Positions 33,546 to 45,137 of a stretch of 64,000 nucleotides of DNA are shown one piece after another. The stretch comes from Nectonema munidae. Taxonomy: Eukaryota; Nematomorpha; Nectonematoida; Nectonematidae. Made by a program: the position numbers and the translations under genes. The notes beneath the pieces were generated by a model. The model had not been told where the DNA came from. It saw nothing but the letters and a program-made list of their open reading frames with translations, and ran no database searches. Position 1 is the first letter of the stretch. The number at the start of each line of letters is the position of its first letter. The stretch lies in the NCBI GenBank assembly GCA_030549495.1, contig JAUIRK010000889.1, forward strand, positions 1,180,501 through 1,244,500, read 5' to 3'.

Positions 33546-34649
33546 ATCAAAAAGAAGAGAGAGACCCTTGGACAAAATAAGCGCCATTAGAAAGCTACAT
33601 GACGATCTTCCATGATTTTTTTTTCAAGATATTGGACTCCACACTCAGCGCTTACAATGGATGAGCAACTAGTAACTTTTAGAGGAAGTTGCCCAATAAA
33701 AATGATGCTAAGAAACGCGGCCATTATGGTGTGAAGTTTGCCACTTGAACGATGCTAAATACTTTTACTGTATGAAGCCTGAAGTTTATGTGAGTGGTTT
33801 AGTTAGAGAATCGCTCTTACTTTTCTGCCTTGAATGTGTGTGAACGTTTGATAAAAGATAGAATCATTCCAAAAGGCTTTGGGCGTATACACAGATCCAA
33901 GTTTCAGCAGCCATGAATTTGTCATTTGGAGTCATGGCCAAGATATTTCTTTATGTGGAACAGTTATGGCCAACAACAGATTTGTTCCTCTTTATATCCA
34001 GGCCACCTTATCTCAAAGAATTAAAAGTTTGTGAATGTGAGAGTAGAATAATTTACACAACATTTGCTTCCTTGACTGCCTACATACCAAGAAAGCGTGC
34101 TTCTAAAAATTTCAGAGTTGTGAATATTTTATCCTCTCAACAGAAAACTGTAGTAGTTAGCAGCATTCATTCTAAACCCGAGAGCTTATTATCTTACATT
34201 GAATACAAAGGAGGAGTAGATGTTGCTATTAAAATGCTTAGAACCTACATGTCTTACAAATCTAGTAGTAGGACGCACAAAGTTATTTCCATTTATTTAG
34301 ACATGAGCGTATTGAACACCAGGATAATTGCCAAATTCAATTAACCTTGCGACTTTCCTACAACTTAAGAAAGTGGAAGAAAAATTTTTATCCAGAGGCT
34401 ATCACTCATTTTCACAGAGGAATCAGTGAGAACAAGATCAATGATCTCGGAAGTACCTTAAGGTATCAGAAATTTAGTCTCTTTTTATGGTTTCTGTCAA
34501 GACAAACAACCCACGACGTCAATCTCAAGATCTTTGTGTTACCTTTGCCAGATGAAAAGAAAAAAGCATCTAAAAAGTGTAAAAAGTTTGTTTGCCATGT
34601 GTATAATAATAAGATAATGTGCTCTGAATGTTTTCTTCAATATACCTAA
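33546..34649 (+). pseudogene. piggyBac transposase fragment, copy 3
   Basis: The N-terminal half is in pieces: RRERPLDKISAIRKLHDD, then STLSAYNG.. TSNF equivalent to the IDEQLV region, and YFYCMKPEVYVSG. The frame 33913-34344 reads SRPPYLKELKVCECESRIIY, FASLTAYIPRKRASKNFRVV and EYKGGVDVAIKMLRTYMSYK. The frame 34347-34649 ends in a Cys-rich tail CKKFVCHVYNNKIMCSEC. AACGCCATCTATA after the stop matches the 3' flank of copy 1. Several frame breaks; no termini identified. Confidence 0.8.
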
Positions 34650-34974
34650 TTTTAACGCCATCTATACTGTTCTTTCTTCAATTTTAATAATTTATACTTT
34701 TTAATGATACGAAAAAAATTTGACCGTTTATTTTCTTTTATTTTGATTTTCTACCCTTACTAAAACGTTTACATGCTAGTTTTGAATAGAGTTTCTATGA
34801 TAAATTTTTCCAGGAAATTTGTTTTCAAATTTGCTGAATAAACAAAATTGTCTGGTGTCCGTTAAGCGAGGGTTATTAAATAAAGATTTTTTTCAAAATT
34901 GCGGGCATCAAAGGAATAACACAGTAGACATTCGAATATTAGAAGCCTTAATATCCAAAATTAAAGTAAGGTTG

Positions 34975-35092
34975 GTTAAGTACTGTTTTCGATAAGTCAA
35001 GGTCTTCAGTTCGATTCCCCATCAAGCCTACTTTCTCATAGTTCGATACACTCTCTTCTCGATGAAACATTGCCTTTACCTATAATAGTATT
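34975..35092 (+). repeat. SINE family A, plus-strand copy
   Basis: CGATAAGTCAAGGTCTTCAG, the B box GTTCGATTCCCC, CATCAAGCCTACTTTCTCAT, TTCGATACA and CGATGAAACATTGCCTTTACC follow the family order. Confidence 0.75.
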
Positions 35093-35551
35093 TTGAATAT
35101 TTGTACTTCTTTACATATATTTCCTATTTTTCTATACAAATGTGTTTCTCTAGTTCGGTTAGTAGGTGTCACCAAAATTTTTTATAAAAAAAAAAAGGGA
35201 AATATCTTTGTGTACCACTCTAACTAAACCGAGTACTTTTGACCCTCCTTCGTTTGATTCATTATACTAATCATTATAGAAACACCTTTGAACTACATAT
35301 CTCAAAAGGACCCCTCTATACTTTTGTTACAAATTCGCTCTCAGATTGTAGTTTGTACTTCATTTCTCTTATACTTTAGGTATTTTTGAAATGAATTTAT
35401 ATTAATTTTTGACAGCAAATTTAACTAAACTTTGCTGATAATATATTCTCTATGGAAGAGGGTTAGGGTTAGAGCCTTGTATGTATTTACTGTGGTTGTT
35501 TTATTGAATTATAAAAATAATCAAATAACAAATAGCTTTTTATTTGATTAT
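35093..35551. other. AT-rich intergenic, nothing recognised
   Basis: No supported feature between the SINE and the Tigger element. Confidence 0.45.
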
Positions 35552-35553
35552 TA

Positions 35554-38171
35554 CTAGAACCTACATTTTACGTACGGCACGGGACCGAACGGCGGACCTA
35601 AAACGTAGGATTCGTAAAATCCAGGTTTACCTTTAAATTGACATACAACACGAAAATCCTAGCCTGGATCACACATGGTCACACCGTGTACGACGTGAGG
35701 GACTATGGCAGCTAAAGAAGACTACTACAGTGAAGTTGGATGATCATCCCTGAAGTTGAGCTGTTTTCATAATAAAGTCTTAAATAAAAAATATCAGTGT
35801 GTATGTGTATTATTTATCAATTATACTCAACTTAGTCTGCTCTAGGAAAAGGCCCCGGTTAATTTGCTATTTTAATGATGCATGCAGAGGCGAAAATAAT
35901 TTTAAAATAAGGAAAAACTACTTTATTCATTCTCTTTCGAATTTGTTGGCCCTGAAAAAGGCCATTTTTTTTTATTTTATTTTTTACTGAAAGAAGTTGG
36001 TTATCTTTTTCTGCTTTAATGATGCTGCTCTCATCTGAGCCGCTTCGTCTCTCCATCGGCAAATCTGTCCGATGTGGCACGGATCTTTCTTTATTTGCTC
36101 GAACCAATCCACAACAACTCCAAGGGCTTCAAACGCTTGCTCAAGTTTAATTCAGTTGACTATTTCTTCCTCTTCACTTTCACTCTCTTCATCAGATGAC
36201 TCTCTATCAATTTCACTGATTATCTCTGCGTCGGTGAGCCATTGGTGTCCGGCATTTTTGGCATCTTCGGCGAGCCACTCATCATATCCTCAGTTCCAGA
36301 ACCAAGTTCTTGAAACATGGCTTTAAATATATTACGATCCGCTTCCATGTTGTCTACGTTCTCTGTCTGTTCTTCTGAAACACTTTCATCCTCACTTCTT
36401 TCTTCAACATTCTTCATTAGTTTTCGCCAAGAGCGTTGAAGATTTTCCTGTGTCGCCGCTTCCCACGCATCTGCAATCCAGTAAACCGAATCTTTAATTG
36501 TGATTTGTTTTATCACTTCTGGGATCGGGGTATCTAGCTTGCACAAGACGTGACGTAGAAGGTTTTTCTTATAACGTCCTTTTAATGGTTCTAAAACACC
36601 CTGGTCCATCGGTTGAATGAGGGAGGTTGTATTTGCAGGCAGGAACATTACTAAAAATGATCCGTCTTCTGTCGTTAGTTCTTCAACGGAGGGTGGGCTG
36701 GAGCGTTATCTAACAGTAGCGCAATCTTTTCTTCGACATTGTTCTCTCGGCAAAATTCACGAACACGGGGAACAAAGTTCTCAAAAAACAATCTCTTGAA
36801 TGTTGCCACATCCATCCACGCGTTCTTATGACTATAGTAGTCGACTGGCAGGCGGTCCATGTTCTGGTTTTTAAAGCATCATGGCTTAGCTGACTTGTGA
36901 ATAAATGTTAATGGAATCTTACAGGTTCCGCTCGCATTCGAACAACCCATAAGGGTAACTCGATCTTTAGCTGTCTTGAAATTCTTTGCCGTTTTCTCTC
37001 CGTGTAAAACCAAGATGCGGCTGGGCATCAATTTCCAATAGAGACCAGTTTCGTCAGCATTGAAAATCTGGTCTCTGGTTAAATTTTCTGATTCCATTAA
37101 CCTCTTTAACGCAGATTGGAAAGCTCCAATTGAGTCAGCGTCTGCTGATAAGGATTCGCCTTGCATTGATAAGGAATGGATACCGTGGCGTTTCTTAAAA
37201 CCACATAGCCATCCGTTACTGGCCTCAAAACTTGGGTGACCTTCGGGATACAACTCTTTGGCAAAAAGAAGAGCTTTCTCCTGTAAAAGAGGTCCAGATA
37301 TCGGTACGCCCTTTCTTCGCTGCTGCGTCATCCACGTAAAACACGCATCATCAACCTTCGAAAACGTTGCTTTTGACAAATAAGATTTAGCTAAAAACAG
37401 ACTTGGTAACTCACATTTTGAAACCGAATTCTCCAATTCCTCCCTTTTCGCAGAGATGGTGGGTACGGTTGACTTAGGCAAACCAAATTGCGTTGCAACT
37501 AAAAGGTTGGATTTACCCTTTCTTCTTTCGGCAAATATCTTTAGTTTAGTTTCGATCGAAACACTTTGACGCTTTCTCACGGAAGCCATGATTGCGAATG
37601 AATCTACCCATGGACCCGATTTATTAAAACAGAAAAACGATGGATTTTAATTACAGGAAGTTAATTGTTTATTAATCATGTAAGTTGTGTGAAGTTAATG
37701 TTTACGTTTTGCACGAAAATGTTGTGTCTGTAAGACAGCGTTATCAGCTGACTATTTGCTACCTTGGGCGTAATTAACAGTTGTATATGAGGATATCCTT
37801 TACACGTGTTGCGACTCGCTGATAGCCCATTCATTCACAAGGCGGCGTATCGTTTGATGTTTGAGAATGCGCGCTCATTATACGAAAACAACAAGAATAG
37901 CATCGGAGATAACAAGTACACTGTACAGTACGTTCAGTATTAGAATGCATTGTTTTGCGATCTAATTAGCGTTATTTAAATTACTCATAGTGAAATAAAA
38001 CTAAAAGACAATAATTTATTAACCTTTATAAACTTTTTAATACATAAAATCACAAAGAAAAAACGTATTAATAATGCATTTAATGACCAAAAAGATGACG
38101 TCATCGATCATTTGGCGAGGACGTAAAATCCAGGAAACGTAAAATCAGGGTACGTAAAACGTAGGTTCTAC
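35554..38171 (-). mobile_element. Tigger/pogo transposon, 2.6 kb, nearly complete
   Basis: Ends CTAGAACCTACATTTTACGT (35554) and the complement of GTAGAACCTACGTTTTACGT (38171) form an inverted repeat of at least 22 bp, flanked by TA at 35552-35553 and 38172-38173. It carries one minus-strand transposase gene. GGACGTAAAATCCAGGAAAC near 38120 and its counterpart near 35610 are second, inner inverted blocks. Confidence 0.85.
35984..37589 (-). pseudogene. Tigger (pogo-type) transposase with PIP-box-like C-terminus
   Basis: From the ATG at 37589: residues 1-55 are a CENP-B/Psq helix-turn-helix (SIETKLKIFAERRKGKSN); 75-140 are the CENP-B-type second domain (GHPSFEASNGWLCGFKKRHG); then the DDE core with IFNADETGLYWK, LLLDNAPAHP and NTTSLIQPMDQGVLEPLK, so the catalytic Asp residues are kept. 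An acidic linker (ESSDEESESEEEE) precedes the last block, HIGQICRWRDEAAQ and KQKKITNFFQ just before the stop at 35984. QKKITNFF fits the PCNA-binding pattern Q-x-x-I-x-x-F-F. Breaks: an in-frame TGA near 36879 where the family has Arg (a CGA-to-TGA change), frame shifts near 36700 and 36240, and a second TGA near 36150. The copy is otherwise well preserved. Confidence 0.85.
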
Positions 38172-38675
38172 TATATATATTTTTAAACAGGCTATTTTAA
38201 CATTTTAGCCGGTTTACTGTTCCTGCCAGATAACTGATTGCGGGATTAGTGATGGTAAACAGGTAGTACTTTTAATTATTTGCCTCATTTTTGAGTCAAA
38301 ATAGTGCAAGGCCGCTCAGGCCCTATACGGCCATGCGAGGACAATACTTTTATCAATTATAAAATTTATATTAAAAACTTTCTACTTTTATATTACTATA
38401 AAAACATTTTAAGACATCTCTTTTAATTTACGGTTGGAGTTGGTAGTTCTTTTTTTTTTTAGCTTTTTTTAGTTTTATTTACGAGTTTTCATTTCAAAAC
38501 AAAAAGAAAAACTTTAAAAGATTTGAATTACTGAAGTAGTAAAAAGTTTTTGAAGGAAAAATATAGAAATTTCAAAAAACAAATTTTAATCATAACACAA
38601 TATAAGTATTTTTATAAAATTTATTTAAGTGGAGAAAGACAAAATCTTTTTTTTTGAAGATCCTAATATAATATA
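38172..38675. other. Intergenic, nothing recognised
   Basis: AT-rich sequence between two Tigger-related elements. Confidence 0.45.
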
Positions 38676-39490
38676 CAGTGAAACTTCGATATCTCGAACA
38701 TGTGATATCTCGAAGTATCGGTTATCTCGAAGTTCTTTTATGGCACGAACTTTTTTCCCTATACATTACATGTAAATAAGTTTGGATATCTCGAACTCTG
38801 ATATCTTGAATAACCCGGATATCTCGAAGTATTTAATTGTTAGAAGCATCAAATTTACTATGTTACTTTTTACATACGTAAATAATCATTTACAACAAAA
38901 CACTAAATAATAAATGTTCTCTAGCAATATTGCAGCAATACATCAGGGACCCTTTCCCCCTCCCCCCACCTAATGTTTTCCTAGGGGGCAAAACCCCATT
39001 TTGCTCCTTTCCCCCTTCTCCCCAATAAATTTCAGTGTTTAAAATTTTATTTATGGAAAAATTGTTGCCATATTTTTCTTCAATAAATTAAGTTTGTAAT
39101 GAAAATCTTAATGAAAGTAATATGTCAACATCATCAAAGCTGCTTAGAGAAGTGATGTAAAACTAGGCATACAATGTGTGATGATCATGGATTTCCATTT
39201 TTTTATGCCTTCATCAAATCATCTACCATTTTTTGGACTTTCTGTTTCCTTGAGTCCGACTTACTGACATTGATTTAAAATAAAATGCACTTTAAAAAGA
39301 ATCAGGATCTGTTTATTTTAGCAGAGTTACTTTAGATCTAACAAGCAGACAAAAAACATACCGGTCGATACTTATTTTTCAAAAAATGGACTTGATAATA
39401 GTTTTCTTGATATTTTGGATATCTCGAACACCTGGATATCTCGAAGTTTTTGTTTAGTCCCTTGAAATTCGAGATAACGAGGTTTTACTG
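38676..39490. mobile_element. Tigger/pogo MITE with ATATCTCGAA repeats
   Basis: CAGTGAAACTTCGATATCTC at 38676 pairs with the complement of CAGTAAAACCTCGTTATCTC ending at 39490; TA flanks both ends (38674-38675, 39491-39492). GATATCTCGAA recurs at least six times near the two ends. A minus-strand patch near 39260-39180 is reminiscent of a transposase tail but is too decayed to call. A CCCTTTCCCCCTCCCCCC patch near 38948 may be a further insertion. Confidence 0.85.
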
Positions 39491-39492
39491 TA

Positions 39493-40555
39493 TATCAAAC
39501 GAGGTAGTACAAATTCTACTTTTTCTATATCTATTATCTACACTACTTCGCCTAATGAACAACGTGAAAGTAGTCTGAATGCGGCAAAAAAATTGAGAGT
39601 AATCATCGCAACAGGGACATACATGTTGAAACTGGTGAGAAGTTAAATAAACCTCAAAACCTGAATGAGAAATAAAGGCATTTTTATTTTGGAAAATACT
39701 TCTCATTTATAACTCTGGGAAATGAAAATTTCGCTTCAAAATAAATCTTTGTCATGCATGATCATTTGAAGATTGCGAACTTCTTGACATTCCTTCACGT
39801 TAACTCCTAGTGCGTGAACCTAAAAAAGTGGAAGTTTATAAAAAAAACATTAGAAAACTCAAGTAAAATCGTTATTCATACGAAGTAGAGGAATTCTTCA
39901 AAAGGTGAGCGCTTTAATTCACAATGCACTCACTGATAACACCCAGACCGTTTATAGTTTGAAGCGAACTATATCATTGACGGACCAGATTACCAAAACT
40001 AAGGACTGAACCCCGAACATGGCCGATTTTAACGGGTAAATTGAAAAACTACTATAAAAGCTATGAAGATATGATTTAATAAAAACATCACTATAGTCCT
40101 CTCTCATATACGTCTTATTATACGATGCTCGTATAATGCGAGTAAAAGCCATGTTACTATTTATTCATCATAATATATATATTACATACAACTGACGTCT
40201 AATTTACATATTGATATATTCTTATCTAAATACTTAAGTTGTCTATCTAGTGTTAATTTTATTTTCATCCTTTACATTCAAGTCTAGAAAACTTGTCATT
40301 GCTTATGCATACTTGTCTTAATATATATATATTTAAAACATTGATATACTTTTTACCAAATAACCTCTTTCTTTCGCAGTATGTGTAAATATTTATAACT
40401 CTCTTTTTATACAACAAAACATATACGTGTCCACTGTCCACGTGTATTGTCGTTGCTTTCTATGTAGAACACATCACTTTTCTATCTCTGTGCGCTATTT
40501 CCGTCTCAATTTTTTCACGCTTATAAACTATATAAATATGGTTCAGTTCCCATCA
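39493..40555. other. Intergenic, nothing recognised
   Basis: Short frames exist on both strands but none resembles a known protein or has exon-like borders. Confidence 0.45.
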
Positions 40556-41913
40556 ATAATTATGAAAACATTTTATCTGAAATCTCTCCAGTTCCACACG
40601 GCAATGAATTGCAAATTGCAATATGACTTTAAATTTATTTGTAAAGACATCGGAAAAATCTGGTTTTGAAGGTGATATCGCATTGCACATGTGTTGTCAC
40701 TCTTCTATTAGTTTACTCAAATTTACTAAAAGATTTCACATAGTAAATTCTTTACAAATTATTACAGTAATATCGAACAAAAAAGTTATATCATCGTATC
40801 TTGGCTTTATAGAAATTGGAGAATGTCGTGCTGAGCATATTGTCACTGCAATTAAATCAGTTCTATGTTCGAAAAATCTGATATATCGAATCCTGTTGGT
40901 TAGGGAACAGACAACGCAGATGTGATGGTTCGTGTTAACAATGGAGTATATGCCAAAGTAAAAGCTGAAGTTCCCTCACTTATATTCCTTAAATGTACTT
41001 GCCGTTCCATACAGCTCGCTACTTCTCATGCTTCGGCCAAAACATTACCTAGAAATTTGAGTTACATGATTTCAGAAACTCACAAGTGGTTTGCGTATTC
41101 TGTAATAAGACAAACAAAACACAAGAGATTATATAAGTCACTCAATAATGATTCTGAAGCATTAAAAATTCAGAAAGAGTGTCAAACTAGGTGGCTTAGT
41201 ATACAATTAGGGGTTGAAAGAATTCTCGATCAGTGGATAGCGCTTAAACCACATTTTGATATAACCCGTCAGAACAAAAAATGTTATGCTGCTGAACTAC
41301 TTTACCAAATCTACGTTGATGATACAAACTTTCTTTATTTTCTCTTTTTGTCTCCTATTCTCATAGAAGTTCGTAAAATTAACAAACTTTTTGAAACAAA
41401 ATGTATTGAAAAAGTTGAACTTTTAAATGACTTGTTGTTGTGAATCAAATCTATTGGCAAAAGGTTAATCTTACCAACTTCGTATATTGACGTTATTGAA
41501 TCGGATATTTCTGATCATTTAAATCCTTTAGGGTACCATTTTAAAACTAAAGTAAATGAAATCAAAAAACTTGCTCATAAGATAAGAACGCGATGTCGTT
41601 TTTTTGTTTGAATTATTCCTTCAATTAAAACAGAGGCTTTCAGATAATATTAGTGTATTGAATAAGATTTCTCACCTTTCTGTGAAAGATTAGGGTGGTC
41701 CTTATTTTAAAAAATTTAAATTCTAACAATCTTAACTTTTAAAATGGCGTTATTTTATAAAATCATCAAACAATAAAAATTTGAGAAACAAAACATAACG
41801 TTTTCAGGTAGCTCAAAGCTTTTTAATTTTTAATATATATTTAAAATTTTTACTAAAATTTTCTGTTTTTTTTAATATTTTTTTTTAGTTTTATTTATAA
41901 AATTAACTTAGTT

Positions 41914-44900
41914 ATGAAAACAAGATCACAAACAAAAATGTATTTAGTTGAAACAACGAATCCTTCTTTAGTTGGTTCAAAATTACCTTCTAACCGAATG
42001 GCTCTTGGGTTGTTTTTATACCATCACCTTGATTGCAAAAAAACTATCCGCGAGTCATCTTCACTAAGTATAAAAGAAATTGTAGCATTTTGGAAGAAAG
42101 CACATATTCCGACAAAAGACTTTCAAAATTCTCAAACAAAATTAGAAAACCTTTTTAAAAAGTGGAAGCTTCTTAAGAAAAACAGAAACAGAAATACTTT
42201 AAGACAGCAAAACAATGAAAAAGCTTTTATACTCGTTTTAGAAGATCTTTTTGATCTGAGTCATTCAAATGCAATGAATTTAATAAAGAATGAAGATAAA
42301 GAGTTTTTAAAACTTCAGCAGCAAAAAGGAAGAAAAGGCTCAATGATGGGTATTGATTGGAAATTATACATTAAAGAAAGAAAAAATTTGAAAATCTTCA
42401 AAAATTTGAAAACAGAAAAGATAAAATGAAAAAAGAACTCAAAGTATATAGTAAAAAATGTAGATAAAATGGCGCTGAGTCTTCATAAATAAAAGTTGTA
42501 AAGAAAATAAATTGAAAACGTTGAATAAATCTTTTATTTAACAAAATACTAGCAATAATATTTCGGTCACTATGTATACAGTTTTAAACTATTTAAAACC
42601 TAAAATATTGGAACCGAATACACATAGATGTGATGCTAAATGTAAAATTATAAAAAATAAAAACTGCAATATAAGGAATGTGATTTATAAGATAGATTGT
42701 AATATATGTGGAGCTATTTATATAGGTGAAACATATAGGCCAATTATATTTAGATTACGTGAACACATAAGTGATATTAAAAATGTCAAACCTGAAACCC
42801 CTTTAGGCTTACATTTTTACAGTCATCATAAAGAAAAAGTTTTCACAACTGAGAACATTGAACTTAGCATCTTAGTTCAGTGTAAAAGTGATAATGAACG
42901 AATATTAAAAGAGCAAATTCTAATTAAAGACAAAACCCCATTATAAACCGACAATTTTCTTTAAGAGAACCATCCTAAAGACTTTTCATACATTTTCACC
43001 TTGATCATATATCTATAAACATTCACACTTGTTCTACCACACCCTCCGTATAGTTTCCGGGAGTAAGAATAGGACTATTGTGATAGCTGCACCTCGTAAA
43101 AGGCGAGTAAATTGCTCATACATATGTACTTGAACATTCACACCAATTTATCAAGACATCTTCATTATAACACTGTAAATATATATACTATATGTGTCAT
43201 GAACCTAAAGTTAATATCATTCACACCAATTTATCAAGACATCTTCATTATAACACTGTAAATATACATACTAATCTCTTTACGATCAGCACCATTAATC
43301 CCTCTCAACACTCAGCAAGCAAGACACTCCACGCTTTCATTTTATGTCATATATATCTGAAGAAGGTCATAGTGACAGAAATATTATTGCTAGTATTTTG
43401 TTAAATAAAAGATTTATTCAACGTTTTCAATTTATATAGTAAAAAATGTTTTTCTGACAATGACGATATTTTGGTCAGGTGAAAGTGATGTCAATCGTGA
43501 AAAAAGTTTTGAAAGAGAAATTGAAACTTGTTCTCCCAACCCAAAACAAAAAAGAGGAAGGAAAAGCGCAATCACATCAAATTTGGCATTGGCTTTAGAT
43601 GGAGTAAAAATATCGAACAGAAAAGCAACAATTTTACTCGCGGAAGCATTTGTGGGTTGTGGGGAAAATCTTGAGAAAGTGGCAATCAATCGATCGTCAA
43701 TAAGAAGAAAAAGAATTTCTTATAGAACATCTTGTTTCAAGAAGTTAAAGACTAGCTTTTCTCCACAAGTTCCATTAGTAGTGCATTGGGATAGCAAAAT
43801 TTTAACTGAACTTTCAGGCAAAGATAAACATGATAGAATTCCTGTGATTGTTTCTGGTGAAAATATTTCAAAACTACATTCTGTTTCCAAAATAGTCTCT
43901 TCAACAGGAAAAAACCAAGCTAATGCCATATTTGAAGCTATCAAAGACTGGAATCTTGGATGTAATATTAAAGCTATGTGTTTTGATACAACAAGTAGTA
44001 ACACTGGATCTCACAATGGTGCTTGTACTTTAGTTGAAAAAATGTTTGATAAAGAATTGTTGTGGTTCCCATGTAGACATCATATAATGGAGCTTATCAT
44101 AGGTGCCGTTTTCAAGTTCTGCTTTGGTTCGACATCCTCTAGTAGACTTCAATTGTTTGAGCGTTTTCAAGAGTTTTGGAAAAATATTGACAAAAATCAT
44201 TTTGAAACTGGAATTCAAAATCCGTCGGTTAAGCCATTTATTCAAGACGTGCAAAATGATGTAATTAACTTTGCAAAATTGTGCCTAAAAATACCACATG
44301 CGAGATGATTATAAACAATTTTTAGATTTGATCATTTTGTTTTTAGGAGATAATAGCAATAAAACAACGTTTAAAAAACGAGGAGCCATGCATCATGCTC
44401 GTTGGATGTCGAAAATTATATATTCCATCAAAGTCTGGATGTTCCGTAGACAATTCAAACTCACTTGTTCCCAAGAAACTGCTTTATGCCAAATTTGTAT
44501 TTTTGTTGTGCGAGTTTATATAAAAGCTTGGTTCACTGCACCTCAAGCTGCCAACGCTCTTTTTAACGATTTTAAGTTGCTTATCAAGTTAATTGAATAT
44601 AAAAGTATTAATCCAACAATTTCTGAAAATGCATCATAAAAGTTTTCTCGACATTTATGGTATCTTTCTGATTCTCTTTGTTCTTTGGCTTTATTCGACG
44701 AAAATGTTGACTTTGTGACAAAGAAAAAGATAATATTGACAATGAGAGAAAAGGAAAGCGTTTCAAATGATAAAAGAATAAAAATAGATTTAAATTCTTT
44801 TCATGAAAAAAGGCTAGAAGACTTTGTTTCGCAAAAATCTTTTGATTTATTCAAGCATATGAATATCTCGACTTCTTTTTTTGACTTTGATCCAGAACAT

Positions 44901-45137
44901 TGGAATGAGCATCAAGATTATCAAAATTCTTTGAAAACTATACATTCCATAAAAGTGGTGAGTGATCATGCAGAAATAGGAGTTGCTTTAATCAAAGAGT
45001 ACGTTGGTTATCTTACCAAGTCTGAAGAACAACTACAGTTTCTTCTACAACTTGTGGAAAGCCATAGACAAAGTCATCCAAATAACAAAAAGTCTACAAT
45101 TATTTCAAATCAAGAAAAATCTAAAGAAAATTTTTAA
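41914..45137 (+). pseudogene. Transposase of the TAGGGTGGTCC element
   Basis: Parts are 41914-42429, 43460-44308, 44298-44639 and 44685-45137. The first reads PSNRMALGLFLYHHLDCKK and KLENLFKKWKLLKKNRN. The second has a strong block VPLVVHWDSKIL, VSGENISKLHSVSK, AMCFDTTSSNTGSHNGACTL and LLWFPCRHHIMELIIGAVF. The CFDTTSSNTG Asp and the CRHHxxE motif look like RNase H-fold transposase signatures of the C/H type found in hAT, MULE and P families. Related uncharacterised proteins occur in arthropod-like genomes as far as I recall. The last part is acidic (FFDFDPEHWNEHQDY). Breaks: a frame shift at 44300, a stop near 44637, and the Penelope-like insertion after 42461. Confidence 0.75.
42462..43432 (+). 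mobile_element. Penelope-like element fragment with GIY-YIG endonuclease
   Basis: A 971-bp insert is flanked by the 17-bp direct repeat TATATAGTAAAAAATGT (42445-42461, 43433-43449). Frame 42572-42946 (124 codons) encodes the C-terminal GIY-YIG endonuclease of Penelope-like retroelements: NVIYKIDCNICGAIYIGETY, then FRLREHISDIKN and ERILKEQILIKDKTPL, with a Cys pair. The reverse transcriptase is absent, so the copy is 5' truncated. A 68-bp inverted repeat with one mismatch (42507-42574 against 43368-43435) bounds it, and a ~56-bp direct duplication lies at 43133-43188 and 43212-43267. Inverted partial terminal copies are known for this class. Confidence 0.85.
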
